A program made the translations under genes and the position numbers. Below are positions 16,891 through 24,052 of a stretch of DNA of 64,000 bases, one piece after another. Under the pieces are notes generated by a model that saw only the letters and a program-made list of their open reading frames with translations, was not told the DNA's origin and did not search any database. Positions within the stretch are counted from its first letter, which is position 1. Each line of letters opens with the position of its first letter. Origin of the DNA: Candidatus Scalindua sp. SCAELEC01 (GTDB taxonomy: Bacteria; Planctomycetota; Brocadiia; Brocadiales; Scalinduaceae); assembly GCA_004282745.1 (NCBI GenBank), contig SHMT01000010.1, forward strand, positions 1 to 64,000, read 5' to 3'.

Positions 16891-17157
16891 ATGAGAATGG
16901 TACTGCCCCTCGTAGTAGTTCTAGCGTTACACTGCGGGTGTTCACCTATGAGTAGATACCGGGTCTCTTCTACACCGGTTACACAGATGAGTCGTGACGC
17001 GCTGATCAGAGATTACGCAAAGACCTTACATATCTGTATCCTGTTACGAGAGGATCTGAAAAACTTGAATGAAGAGCAGATATCAGCGTTGGTAGATGCA
17101 CAAGTAAGACTCATTGAATTAAAAAAAGAGAAATCATACAGAGGTATATATCCATAA
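16891..17157 (+). CDS. Small putative lipoprotein
   Basis: An 88-residue protein with a signal sequence MRMVLPLVVVLAL ending in the lipobox-like LHCGCS, so Cys17 (or Cys15) could be lipidated. The mature part is a short helical segment rich in charged residues (REDLKNLNEEQISALVDAQ). I recognise no family. It is isolated between proA and fumarase; a family A/C composite repeat follows. Confidence 0.6.
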   Translation: MRMVLPLVVVLALHCGCSPMSRYRVSSTPVTQMSRDALIRDYAKTLHICILLREDLKNLNEEQISALVDAQVRLIELKKEKSYRGIYP

Positions 17158-17172
17158 TTTTTTATTTTCTAT

Positions 17173-17407
17173 CAAGTTAAACTAAAGCTACCCATCTACT
17201 GCGTTGCTGTAATAATTTCGTAATCCTCACGTACTTGAGTACGTTCCGGTTACGTCATTATTACGCGCCTTGTATACTAAAACCGATTTGGTTTTAGGGT
17301 TTAAAAAAAACCAAAGCTTGGTGAAGGTATACTCGCTCAATTTTATCTCGGATATTATCCGAAAACTATTATGAGATGAGTATATCTGAGCAGTTTTAGT
17401 TCAACTT
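17173..17407. repeat. Family A relative split by a family C element
   Basis: Left part CTACCCATCTACTGCGTTGC through TTACGCGCCTTGTA, right part TCTGAGCAGTTTTAGTTCAAC. Joining the parts restores the family A order GCGCCTTGTA-(C/T)CTGGGCAGTTTTGGTTCAA. The outer ends form CAAGTT/AACTTG. Confidence 0.85.
17275..17382. mobile_element. Family C element (108 bp) nested in family A
   Basis: Starts TACTAAAACCGATTTGG and ends GAGATGAGTA, with TA on both sides (17273-17274 and 17383-17384). Internal hairpins AAAACC/GGTTTT and CTCGGAT/ATCCGA. TA duplication is the mode of IS630/mariner-type transposases. Confidence 0.88.
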
Positions 17408-17451
17408 GAGGGTTTACGTCAAACAATAAAATTATAAGGCAAACTAGAATA

Positions 17452-19059
17452 ATGGTTGAATTCACCTACGAGGAAATGTTCCCTCTTAACAAAGATACTA
17501 CCTCTTTTCGCTTATTATCAAAAGAGTATATCTCCGTAAAAAAATTTGACGGCAACGATATCGTTGTCGTAGACCCGAGAGGCCTTACGCTACTTACGGA
17601 GCAGGCATTTAAAGATGTATCCCATCTGTTGAGGTCGGCGCATCTTAAATCTTTAACAAAGATCCTCTCGGATCCTGAAAGTTCCGATAACGATACCTAT
17701 GTGGCCCGTGAATTATTAAAAAATGCGGTTATTGCGGCGGAAGGCCTTTTCCCCATGTGTCAGGATACCGGGACCGCCATCATAATGGGTAAAAAGGGAC
17801 ACCAAATCTGGACAGGGGGTTCTGATGAACTGGCGATTTCAAAAGGGGTATTTAACGCTTACACAGAAAACAATTTCCGCTATTCACAGAATGCGCCATT
17901 GACGATGTATGAGGAAGTCAATACGGGCTGCAATCTGCCCGCTCAAATTGAATTGTATTCTACCAAAGGGGACGAATACAAGTTTCTGTTTATTGCTAAA
18001 GGGGGCGGTTCTGCAAACAAAACCTATCTTTATCAGGAGACAAAGGCGATATTAGATCCGGAAAATTTAATGCATTTTATGGAGGCTAAGATGAAGAGTC
18101 TGGGTACCGCAGCCTGCCCACCCTACCATCTTACCTTTGTCATAGGGGGATTGTCCGCCGAAATGACCCTCAAGACTGTGAAATTGGCATCTACCGGTTA
18201 TCTAGACACCCTTCCCACAACGGGAAGCCAACAAGGCCACGCATTCAGAGATGTGGAGATTGAAGATAAGGTACTAGAAATTTCCCGGACACTTGGAATC
18301 GGAGCACAATTCGGAGGGAAGTACTTCTGTCACGATGTCAAAGTGGTCCGCCTTCCAAGACACGGTGCATCATGTCCCGTTGGAATCGGCGTTAGCTGCA
18401 GCGCAGACAGAAACATAAAAGCCAAAATAACCCGTGATGGAATTTTTCTGGAACAACTCGAAACTGAGCCTGCAAAATATCTCCCTCAGGTTGAAGGTGT
18501 TGATACGAAATCTATCCCTATAGATCTGAATCAACCGATGAGTAAAATCCTGGCTACCCTTGATAAATATCCGATTGCCACCCGTCTATTACTTACCGGA
18601 AATATCATAGTAGCACGGGACATAGCCCATGCAAAACTGAAAGAACGAATTGACCGCGGAGAAGGACTACCGCACTATTTCAAAGATCATGTCGTATACT
18701 ATGCAGGTCCGGCAAAAACACCTCACGGATATGCCTCCGGATCATTCGGCCCTACCACTGCAGGAAGGATGGATACCTATGTACCTCTCTTCCAAAGGCT
18801 TGGAGGTTCCATGGTAATGCTTGCAAAGGGAAACCGCTCAAAGATGGTTTCTGAGTCGTGCAAGAAATTCGGAGGTTTTTACCTTGGTTCCATCGGAGGA
18901 CCTGCTGCCAGGCTGGGCAGAGACTGTATTACCAATATTAAGACTTTAGAGTATCCTGAACTCGGGATGGAAGCAATATTTATGATAACGGTAAAAGATT
19001 TCCCCGCTTTTATTATTATCGATAATAAAGGGAATGATTTTTTTGAAAAGTTGTTGTAA
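17452..19059 (+). CDS. fumA: Class I fumarate hydratase (Fe-S type)
   Basis: A 535-residue one-chain class I fumarase, which interconverts fumarate and malate using an oxygen-labile 4Fe-4S cluster. Cluster Cys candidates are in [19 protein letters not shown] and CPVGIGVSC. The C-terminal beta domain has [23 protein letters not shown] and [25 protein letters not shown], the signature of the fumarase/tartrate dehydratase beta part. The use of an oxygen-sensitive enzyme fits an anaerobic or microaerobic host. A repeat-rich gap lies upstream. Confidence 0.95.
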   Translation: MVEFTYEEMFPLNKDTTSFRLLSKEYISVKKFDGNDIVVVDPRGLTLLTEQAFKDVSHLLRSAHLKSLTKILSDPESSDNDTYVARELLKNAVIAAEGLFPMCQDTGTAIIMGKKGHQIWTGGSDELAISKGVFNAYTENNFRYSQNAPLTMYEEVNTGCNLPAQIELYSTKGDEYKFLFIAKGGGSANKTYLYQETKAILDPENLMHFMEAKMKSLGTAACPPYHLTFVIGGLSAEMTLKTVKLASTGYLDTLPTTGSQQGHAFRDVEIEDKVLEISRTLGIGAQFGGKYFCHDVKVVRLPRHGASCPVGIGVSCSADRNIKAKITRDGIFLEQLETEPAKYLPQVEGVDTKSIPIDLNQPMSKILATLDKYPIATRLLLTGNIIVARDIAHAKLKERIDRGEGLPHYFKDHVVYYAGPAKTPHGYASGSFGPTTAGRMDTYVPLFQRLGGSMVMLAKGNRSKMVSESCKKFGGFYLGSIGGPAARLGRDCITNIKTLEYPELGMEAIFMITVKDFPAFIIIDNKGNDFFEKLL

Positions 19060-19434
19060 CAAACCTGGCCGAGTTAAAACCAAAAAGAACTATATTTCAT
19101 ATCTGTTCTTGTCTGCCCAGATTGTTAAATGAAAACCTGCACTTTCCAAACTTTCCCTTATTACGATAAAGAAAAGTAAAATATTTTTCATTCATCCAAA
19201 CAAGGTGTAAAAATAGGGATCCCTTTCTGAGTCTACGCCCTCCACTCGTACCAAGGGTGCAGGAAAAAATAACTTGTTGTTTTATCGCACTCAGGTTTAT
19301 GTCAGATTTGGTCGATCTGACCGACCAGTACCGCAGGTGTAGCTTAAGCTACAGCGAGGATGCTGCGAGTGAAGAGCGGTCGAAGGTGACCTGAAAATGA
19401 GATGCGAGAACAACAAGTTATTCTTTCCTGGGTC
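19060..19434. other. Gene-free interval after fumarase
   Basis: Nothing coding is seen up to 19254. From 19255 to 19435 it is a full-length family B element. Confidence 0.5.
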
Positions 19435-19435
19435 C
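19255..19435. mobile_element. Family B element, full length (about 180 bp)
   Basis: Ends GGTGCAGGAAAAAATAACTT and, inverted, GGACCCAGGAAAGAATAACT; the inverted repeats extend to about 45 bases including TTGTTGTT. The middle has GCGAGGATGCTGCGAGTG and GTCGAAGGTGACCTGAAAATGAG. The element at 61125-61318 shares this internal design. Its right end supplies the stop of the ORF remnant at 19435-19620. Confidence 0.78.
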
Positions 19436-19620
19436 TAAGCGTCAGTTCCCTGCCTGATTATCTCTAAGATCGACTTTTCAGCCATCGTCATGTCTCCTGC
19501 ATGGGAGGCGTCCACTCCTCGTTTGTCTCTATTGTCTAAATCCTTCTTAATAAATGGTCATAAATTCACTAGTTGCTCTCCAAAAACCACCATGAACCTA
19601 TGATGCTCCTCCTGCTTCAT
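19435..19620 (-). pseudogene. Degraded coding remnant
   Basis: The - strand from an ATG at 19618-19620 reads MKQEEHHRFMVVFGEQLVNL, an in-frame TGA, then DLDNRDKRGVDASHAGDM and EKSILEIIRQGT up to a TAG contributed by the family B end. The codon-like reading on both sides of the TGA suggests a decayed gene. No family is recognised. Confidence 0.35.
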
Positions 19621-19715
19621 TGTAGGTGTCTTTAAAATGCTGCATCGTCGAAAATATCAATAGGAAATAATCTTTTTACCTCTGTCGGAATATCGATATT
19701 CAAGCATAGGCTCTT

Positions 19716-20396
19716 TCAATCCAAACCGATCAGTCGGACGTTGCCCACGATGAGTTCTAGATCTTTTCGCCCGTTTTGCCTGCGTGGATGAAAATATCGT
19801 CGAGTGCTTCACCGCTACGGATCCTGGTTTGTCCACCGCCCACTTGGATCGACGCTTCAGTCCACTTCCCAAAAACCGGTTTGGGTATTGTTAGCGGCAG
19901 TTGTTGCCTTGGGTCATGCTGAATACGAACCTCGACTGCCCGACCGAGTGACATTGCACCCTTGTCCACCGGAATATAGACATCCACACATGTCTGGAGT
20001 CCTTTCCCGGGAAGATCCCCCCGTGAGTGCTACACGGATTTCCGGCAAACGGGCATAAAGGAGGTCGGCCAGACGACGCGTCCCATCAGAGTCCTCTTCA
20101 TGTCGGATAGATATGATGACGTCGTCCTGACGGTGTTGAGTTTTATGGTTTTCGTAAACCTTATGCAGCGTCCTGAGTTCATCGTCCTTGCCTTCAAAAT
20201 CCTTGCCAAGCATGAACGTCTGGGGTGTAAGAAGGCTGTTAGCCTGGTTCCTGGATTTCACGGGCAGGCTTCCAAGCAGGTCGTATACCTTTTTTCCTAA
20301 GACATTTGATGCCATACCGGTTCCGAAGGGAGCCCCTCCCACCATAAAACCTGTCATGATTGCAGTAAAAAGCATTCTCTCTGCTATCATGTTCAC
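19716..20396 (-). pseudogene. Frameshifted hypothetical gene (two lesions)
   Basis: Begins MNMIAERMLFTAIMTGFMVGG (hydrophobic N-terminus, perhaps a signal anchor) and continues to RERTPDMC. There the frame changes: the continuation VYIPVDKGAMSLGRAVEVRIQ is in another frame (about 19980). A second lesion near 19757 (GAAAAGATC, probably one A lost) is needed to reach DLELIVGNVRLIGLD and a TGA at 19716. All three segments look coding. The protein family is unknown. The start lies 20 bases after a GTTAGGC core, so it sits like a cassette gene of the second integron. Confidence 0.65.
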
Positions 20397-20407
20397 ATTC
20401 CTAATGT

Positions 20408-20578
20408 TTAGAGTTGCCTAACGAATAAGGTTAGATTGTGTGAGCAACGAACCACGTTAACAAACTTTTCAAAGTCTCTTAAAATATTTGCAGGCAATGG
20501 GGCCCGTCCTTTTACAGACTTAATAATAACACTTTCTACTTTTCCCTCTTTAATTATTAATTCTGCCTTAGACTCTTT
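20408..20578 (-). pseudogene. Gene fragment after the TPMT gene
   Basis: An open stretch of 57 codons without a good start reads ESKAELIIKEGKVESVIIKS and GRAPLPANILRDFEKFVNVV before TAA at 20408-20410. It overlaps the end of the methyltransferase gene in a different frame and crosses the short attC-like junction at 20416-20436. Probably the 3' part of a lost gene; family unknown. Confidence 0.4.
20416..20436 (-). other. Very short attC-like junction
   Basis: On the - strand ATCTAAC-CTTATTC-GTTAGGC: R''-like and R'-like cores only 7 bases apart, without the usual stem. ATCTAAC complements the GTTAGAT at the 5' end of the TPMT unit (21730-21736). Confidence 0.55.
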
Positions 20579-21254
20579 CCCTTAATATTTGCCATGGACG
20601 TGAAGCGGTTCGATAAGAGTCATTTAATAGCAACCAAACATTCTCTTTTGCCGCGCATATTCCCTTCAAGCCGCCAGCAACATCCGCGTTCTCAATGCAG
20701 CTCAAATGATAGACGCCACTATAATGCTGATTGACTTCTTTGGCGTCTATTGAAAAAGGAGGCCCTGCCATCAATTTTTGGTCGTACTCGAAGCAAATGA
20801 CAAACTGCGGCGCTCTATTCGTAATCTGCATCAAGTGACTTGTATATTGTCGCCGCATGACTTCGGGCAGTGCCACAAGGGCTGCTCGATCGTAGATAGC
20901 ATCTACCGGCCCAAGGATAGTTGCTGATAAATCAAAGATATTGCCAACAAAAACATCGATGTTATTCCCGGTGTAATGCTTCAATTTTCCAGCTTCCGTT
21001 ACCTCGGGCTTCATGCCAAGTTCAAGAAATAATTCCTCAATGGCAATTTCGCTTAGTTCAGTCCCAGCCACACGATAGCCATTCGAAAGCAGCCAAGCGA
21101 TATCAAGTGTTTTCCCACACAACGGCAGAAAAACACGACTGCCTCGCTCCAAGGAAAGCTCTTTGAAACATTTCACCAGTAATGGGTTGGCTTCCGTCTG
21201 ATGGAAGGCAATATCCTTAATCTGCCACTTTTGAAGCCAAAAATATGGATCCAT
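20568..21254 (-). CDS. tmpT: Thiopurine S-methyltransferase family protein
   Basis: A 228-residue SAM-dependent methyltransferase of the TPMT family. Characteristic are WLQKWQIKDIAFHQTEANPLL at the N-terminus, RVFLPLCGKTLDIAWLLSNGY (SAM-binding, with the family-typical PLCGK), GTELSEIAIEEL, YDRAALVALPEVMRRQY and a C-terminal CFEYDQ/GPPFSID region. Bacterial members methylate thiols, selenium or tellurium compounds. It fills a cassette-like unit of the second integron; family A and a 21-bp inverted repeat lie between it and brnA. Confidence 0.92.
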   Translation of the reverse strand: MDPYFWLQKWQIKDIAFHQTEANPLLVKCFKELSLERGSRVFLPLCGKTLDIAWLLSNGYRVAGTELSEIAIEELFLELGMKPEVTEAGKLKHYTGNNIDVFVGNIFDLSATILGPVDAIYDRAALVALPEVMRRQYTSHLMQITNRAPQFVICFEYDQKLMAGPPFSIDAKEVNQHYSGVYHLSCIENADVAGGLKGICAAKENVWLLLNDSYRTASRPWQILRERV

Positions 21255-21269
21255 ATCTACACCTTGACC

Positions 21270-21636
21270 AATCGGGGGACACCATACCTATTTAGTGTTT
21301 GAACGAAAACTACCCATCTACGGCGTTGCTGTAACAATGACGTAATCCTCACGTACTTGAGTACGCTCCGGTTACGTAATTATTTCGCGCCTTGTACCTG
21401 GGCAGTTTTGGTTCAAACACTGAGTTTTCGTTCACGCACTATTTATTTGTTTTTCATGGGTTTTCGTCCTGATTTTTTAAGCTTGAGAAACACCCCTCTA
21501 TAGATTTCTCAAGGCGGGCCAAAAACTAACATTACTAAAAACGTCTTTTGTCCACGGTTTTCCCTTTGTGTTATACCAAAATATTTAGCTTTTGTATCCT
21601 TATATGTCAATTAAGTAGGTATGGTGTCCCCCGATT
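21270..21636. repeat. Perfect 21-bp inverted repeat pair, 367 bp apart end to end
   Basis: AATCGGGGGACACCATACCT at 21270 is repeated inverted as AGGTATGGTGTCCCCCGATT ending at 21636. Such GGGGACACCATACC repeats look like the ends of a lost insertion sequence or REP-type element; the segment between contains no transposase now, only a later family A insertion. Confidence 0.8.
21289..21445. mobile_element. Family A element, intact 145 bp with 6-bp duplication
   Basis: Element 21295-21439, GTGTTTGAACGAAAAC to TTTTCGTTCACGCAC, flanked by TATTTA at 21289-21294 and 21440-21445. The left duplication overlaps the final bases of the 21-bp inverted repeat, showing it inserted at that repeat's edge. 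Confidence 0.92.
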
Positions 21637-21729
21637 AGTAAGCCACGAAAAATAGTAGTAGTTGAGTACGATGTCACGACATCATGAAACTCTGAGAAAG
21701 TTGCAACCTCACTCTTTTTCATAATATTG

Positions 21730-21748
21730 ATCTAACACGGAGTTAGCC
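21730..21748 (-). other. Very short attC-like junction
   Basis: On the - strand GGCTAAC-TCCGT-GTTAGAT. The TAA stop of brnA lies in GGCTAAC, as in ordinary cassettes. GGCTAAC complements GTTAGCC at 22374-22380. Confidence 0.58.
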
Positions 21749-22045
21749 GGCTTTTTTTATTGCAATTTTTTTGGTGGCCTTAGATTTTTTGGCCATGGTT
21801 TGTTCCTTTTGAATACCCTTTTCCAACAATAATTTAATTGTTGCTTGATATGGAATATCCAAATTAGTGGAATAAGCCCTTATGTTATTATACAATTCTG
21901 TTGGAAGCCGTATACTGATTACTTTTGTCGGTGCATCCTTTGGTAATTTAATACCCAAATCTGATAATTTTTTTGGTTTATTTTTATCAATATATTCAGA
22001 AGTATCATTTACATCGTATTCAGTGATTTCTTTTTTATTCTTCAT
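21743..22045 (-). CDS. brnA: BrnA-type antitoxin
   Basis: A 100-residue protein starting at the ATG 22043-22045 (an upstream in-frame start would lie deep in brnT). VISIRLPTELYNNIRAYSTNLDIPYQATIKLLLEKGI is a ribbon-helix-helix motif typical of BrnA/CopG antitoxins, preceded by an acidic, disordered toxin-binding region (YDVNDTSEYIDK). A Lys/Ala-rich tail follows. It overlaps brnT by 11 bases. BrnA neutralises BrnT and represses the operon as a complex. A typical stabilising passenger of integron arrays. Confidence 0.9.
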   Translation of the reverse strand: MKNKKEITEYDVNDTSEYIDKNKPKKLSDLGIKLPKDAPTKVISIRLPTELYNNIRAYSTNLDIPYQATIKLLLEKGIQKEQTMAKKSKATKKIAIKKAG

Positions 22046-22316
22046 AAATCTTCCTCTCCTTTTTCGATGCTTTCCTGGCTGAAATGATTCTGATTTTTTT
22101 ATTTCTCTTTGTAAATGCAATCATCAATATTTGGTTATACCCACTTTTACCAAAACAAATCCACCTTTGTTCTTTTTTTGTGCTGTGCTTTAAATCATCA
22201 AATATTTTTAAATTTTCATCGAAAAAGGTCGATTCTGCTTCTAAAGCCGAAATTCCATGTTTTTCCTCATTTTTTTGGATATTCCATTGATCCCAATCAA
22301 ATTGCAATTCATCCAT
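22035..22316 (-). CDS. brnT: BrnT-type ribonuclease toxin
   Basis: A 93-residue BrnT: FDWDQWNIQKNEEKHGISALEAESTFFD is the signature start, and ISARKASKKERKIYEE the signature end with the conserved Arg and Glu. BrnT is a RelE-like RNase that stops translation under stress. Toxin-first order with an overlapping brnA is the usual arrangement for this system. It lies directly after the GTTAGCC core at the start of the second integron's array. Confidence 0.93.
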   Translation of the reverse strand: MDELQFDWDQWNIQKNEEKHGISALEAESTFFDENLKIFDDLKHSTKKEQRWICFGKSGYNQILMIAFTKRNKKIRIISARKASKKERKIYEE

Positions 22317-22373
22317 TTCTACAATTTACATTATTTATATTGTAGTGTCAAGCGCTACGGTTTTTTTTAGTCC

Positions 22374-22391
22374 GGCTAACATGAATTAGGC
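22374..22391 (-). other. Attachment-like junction next to the truncated intI
   Basis: On the - strand GCCTAAT-TCAT-GTTAGCC. GTTAGCC is the complement of the 3' core of the brnTA unit, so this is probably the attI/first-cassette junction. Confidence 0.5.
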
Positions 22392-22398
22392 GTACTAA

Positions 22399-22463
22399 TA
22401 GCCGTCTTATTTTACGGCTACTAGTAGATCTAATACGCTTGTAGGCTACTTATTATACGGCTA
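22399..22463. promoter_or_regulatory. Two related palindromes upstream of truncated intI
   Basis: TAGCCGT-cttatttt-ACGGCTA (22399-22420) and TAGGCTACTTATTATACGGC (from 22442) are similar inverted repeats about 40 bases apart. They could be integrase-binding sites of an attI or an operator. Confidence 0.4.
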
Positions 22464-22601
22464 TATGGGCATATAATAACGTTTATTGACCGGTTGCCGA
22501 TAGAGCAATAAGTAGCTGTCAAAAAATATTAATTTTTAACCTTAATGAGTGAAAACTCTTCTGTCAAGAGGAAAAAAATTGCTAAAAAAGAGGCATGATC
22601 T

Positions 22602-22946
22602 ATGGACAAACCTAAAATCCTTGACCAGGTGCGTGACGCAATTCGAGTAAAACACTATAGCATGAGAACCGAAGAGGCTTACGTTTATTGGGTTAAACGT
22701 TTTATCCTTTTTCACGAAAAACGGCATCCATTACAGATGGGAGAACCTGAAGTCAGTAAATTTCTTTCTCATCTTGCCGTTGTGGGAAATGTATCTGCTT
22801 CTACTCAGAATCAGGCATTAAGCGCTCTTTTGTTTCTCTATCAAGAAGTTCTTAAACAAGAAATTGGCTGGATTAACAATGTAAAGAGGGCAAAAAAGCC
22901 CTCTCATTTACCGGTTGTTCTTACCAAAAAGGAAGCAAATGGGTAA
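22602..22946 (+). pseudogene. intI: Truncated integron integrase (N-terminal part only)
   Basis: 114 residues match the core-binding domain of IntI: VRDAIRVKHYSMRTEEAYVY, HLAVVGNVSASTQNQALSAL, then PVVLTKKE, where the catalytic domain should begin. The ORF ends 4 codons later, and a family A element starts 30 bases further on. No catalytic Arg, His or Tyr remains. It is a normal-type IntI, without the extra N-terminal domain of the integrase at 4833. GAGG upstream supports the start. Confidence 0.92.
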
Positions 22947-22969
22947 AAAGTACACTGGATGGAATTTGA

Positions 22970-23126
22970 TACTTAGTGTTTGAACGAAAACTACCCATCT
23001 ACTGCGTTGCTGCAATAATTTCGCAATCCTCAAGTACAATTGTACGTTCCGGTTACGAAATTATTACGCGCCTTGTACCTAGGCACTTTTCATTCAAACA
23101 CAGGGTTTTCGTTCAGGCACTACTTA
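22970..23126. mobile_element. Family A element, intact 145 bp with 6-bp duplication
   Basis: Element 22976-23120 flanked by TACTTA on both sides (22970-22975, 23121-23126). Nearly identical to the copy at 56509-56653 (one difference seen in 145 bases), so both are recent. Confidence 0.94.
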
Positions 23127-23159
23127 TAATATGATGATGTGCAATACCACAATATTGTA

Positions 23160-23324
23160 TACTCATCTCATAATGGTTTTCGGATAAAATCCGAGATAAA
23201 ATTGAGCGAGTAAAGTCCTCGGCGTCTTTTGTCCGGGGATACCTTCACCAAGATTTGGTTTCCAACCCGCCCGGCCTGTTAGCCGTTCGGACGGGTAAAA
23301 CCGAAAACCAAATCGGTTTTAGTA
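23160..23324. mobile_element. Family C element (165 bp)
   Basis: TACTCATCTCATAATGGTTT to GGTTTTAGTA, TA at both sides (23158-23159, 23325-23326). Contains inverted arms CCAAATCTTGG-type and a GC-rich middle with CCGCCCGG. Opposite orientation to the copy at 17275. Confidence 0.85.
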
Positions 23325-24052
23325 TATTTGAATGGTGAATAGTAATGGACTCATATGATATTATGTTAAGGGCATTACATTTTAAAATCGTACCTTATTA
23401 CATGACCATTGTATGTAATCCCCTATCCACCTAACATTTGAATTTCTTTATCAAATACCAGGTATTCTGATGTCACCTTTCGACAAACATCCGGCGTTGA
23501 CACTATTTCTTCGAGTCTGAGAGATCCTCGAAACACATCAACACAAGGTCTATTTTTTTCCTTAATATGATTATTGACTTAAATAGAAACGAATTATACA
23601 GTTTACAGGCAATATCTACTATTACGGGTTTATCCTCATCTCTTACGATCAAATACCGTACCTAATAGAGATGAACCCCATATTACCATCTGTGCTTTCG
23701 TAAAACCCTTCCAAAATCAACACCCCCTTCCATTGCTTTACCAGTAGATTTCATTTCCGTCCCCAAAAGAGTATCTGTTCGCTGACATCTTATAAAGGGA
23801 AACACAGCTTCTTTCACTGCAAATTTAATATTGATCAGACCAAGTACATTTAGTTCTCAAGATAACGCTTGTGTTTGTGACTTTATATTATCTATAATCT
23901 CCTCATTCCATAGAATGAGGTGGTAATATCAGCGAAGCTTTTTAATAAAAATTAAAGCCAATCCTTTCATGAAAGGAAAGTTTGTCTACCAACAATTTAA
24001 ATCTATTATACACATTTTTCTATCTAATAAGAATTTAAGAAAGAACTTAAAC
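23325..24052. other. Interval without an intact gene
   Basis: Between the family C element and the CHAT gene. Contains the carB remnant (23575-23853); the rest shows short open stretches on the - strand such as SLRLEEIVSTPDVCRKVTSE (ending TAG at 23423-23425), too short to assign. Confidence 0.5.
23575..23853 (-). pseudogene. carB: Remnant of carbamoyl-phosphate synthase large subunit gene
   Basis: The - strand reads [20 protein letters not shown], then [20 protein letters not shown], both strong CarB signatures (VKEAVFPF and GPEMKSTGEVMG in intact proteins). LINIKFAVK runs straight into EAVFPF, so about 50 residues that separate these motifs in CarB are deleted. A frameshift near 23695 leads to [16 protein letters not shown] and another to VRDEDKPVIVDIACKLY, again in CarB order. 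It is a decayed C-terminal fragment with one internal deletion and two frameshifts. Confidence 0.85.

Larger units (their letters stand above)
21255..21742. other. Gene-free interval inside the TPMT unit
   Basis: Holds an intact family A element (21295-21439) enclosed by the 21-bp inverted repeat (21270-21290 and 21616-21636). No gene is seen. Confidence 0.6.
19435..22946. mobile_element. Decayed second integron
   Basis: A truncated intI on the + strand (22602-22946) with leftward genes to its left: brnT-brnA, a TPMT-like methyltransferase and decayed genes. Junctions at 22374-22391, 21730-21748 and 20416-20436 carry paired 7-mers. The brn unit is bounded by GTTAGCC and GGCTAAC, the TPMT unit by GTTAGAT and ATCTAAC: each unit's two ends are exact complements, as for real cassettes. 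The left limit is uncertain. Confidence 0.68.

Noticed and set aside
22976-23120. CRISPR repeat or array
   Set aside because: Copies of this sequence are dispersed, 145 bp long and flanked by target duplications; no regular spacers exist anywhere in the window.
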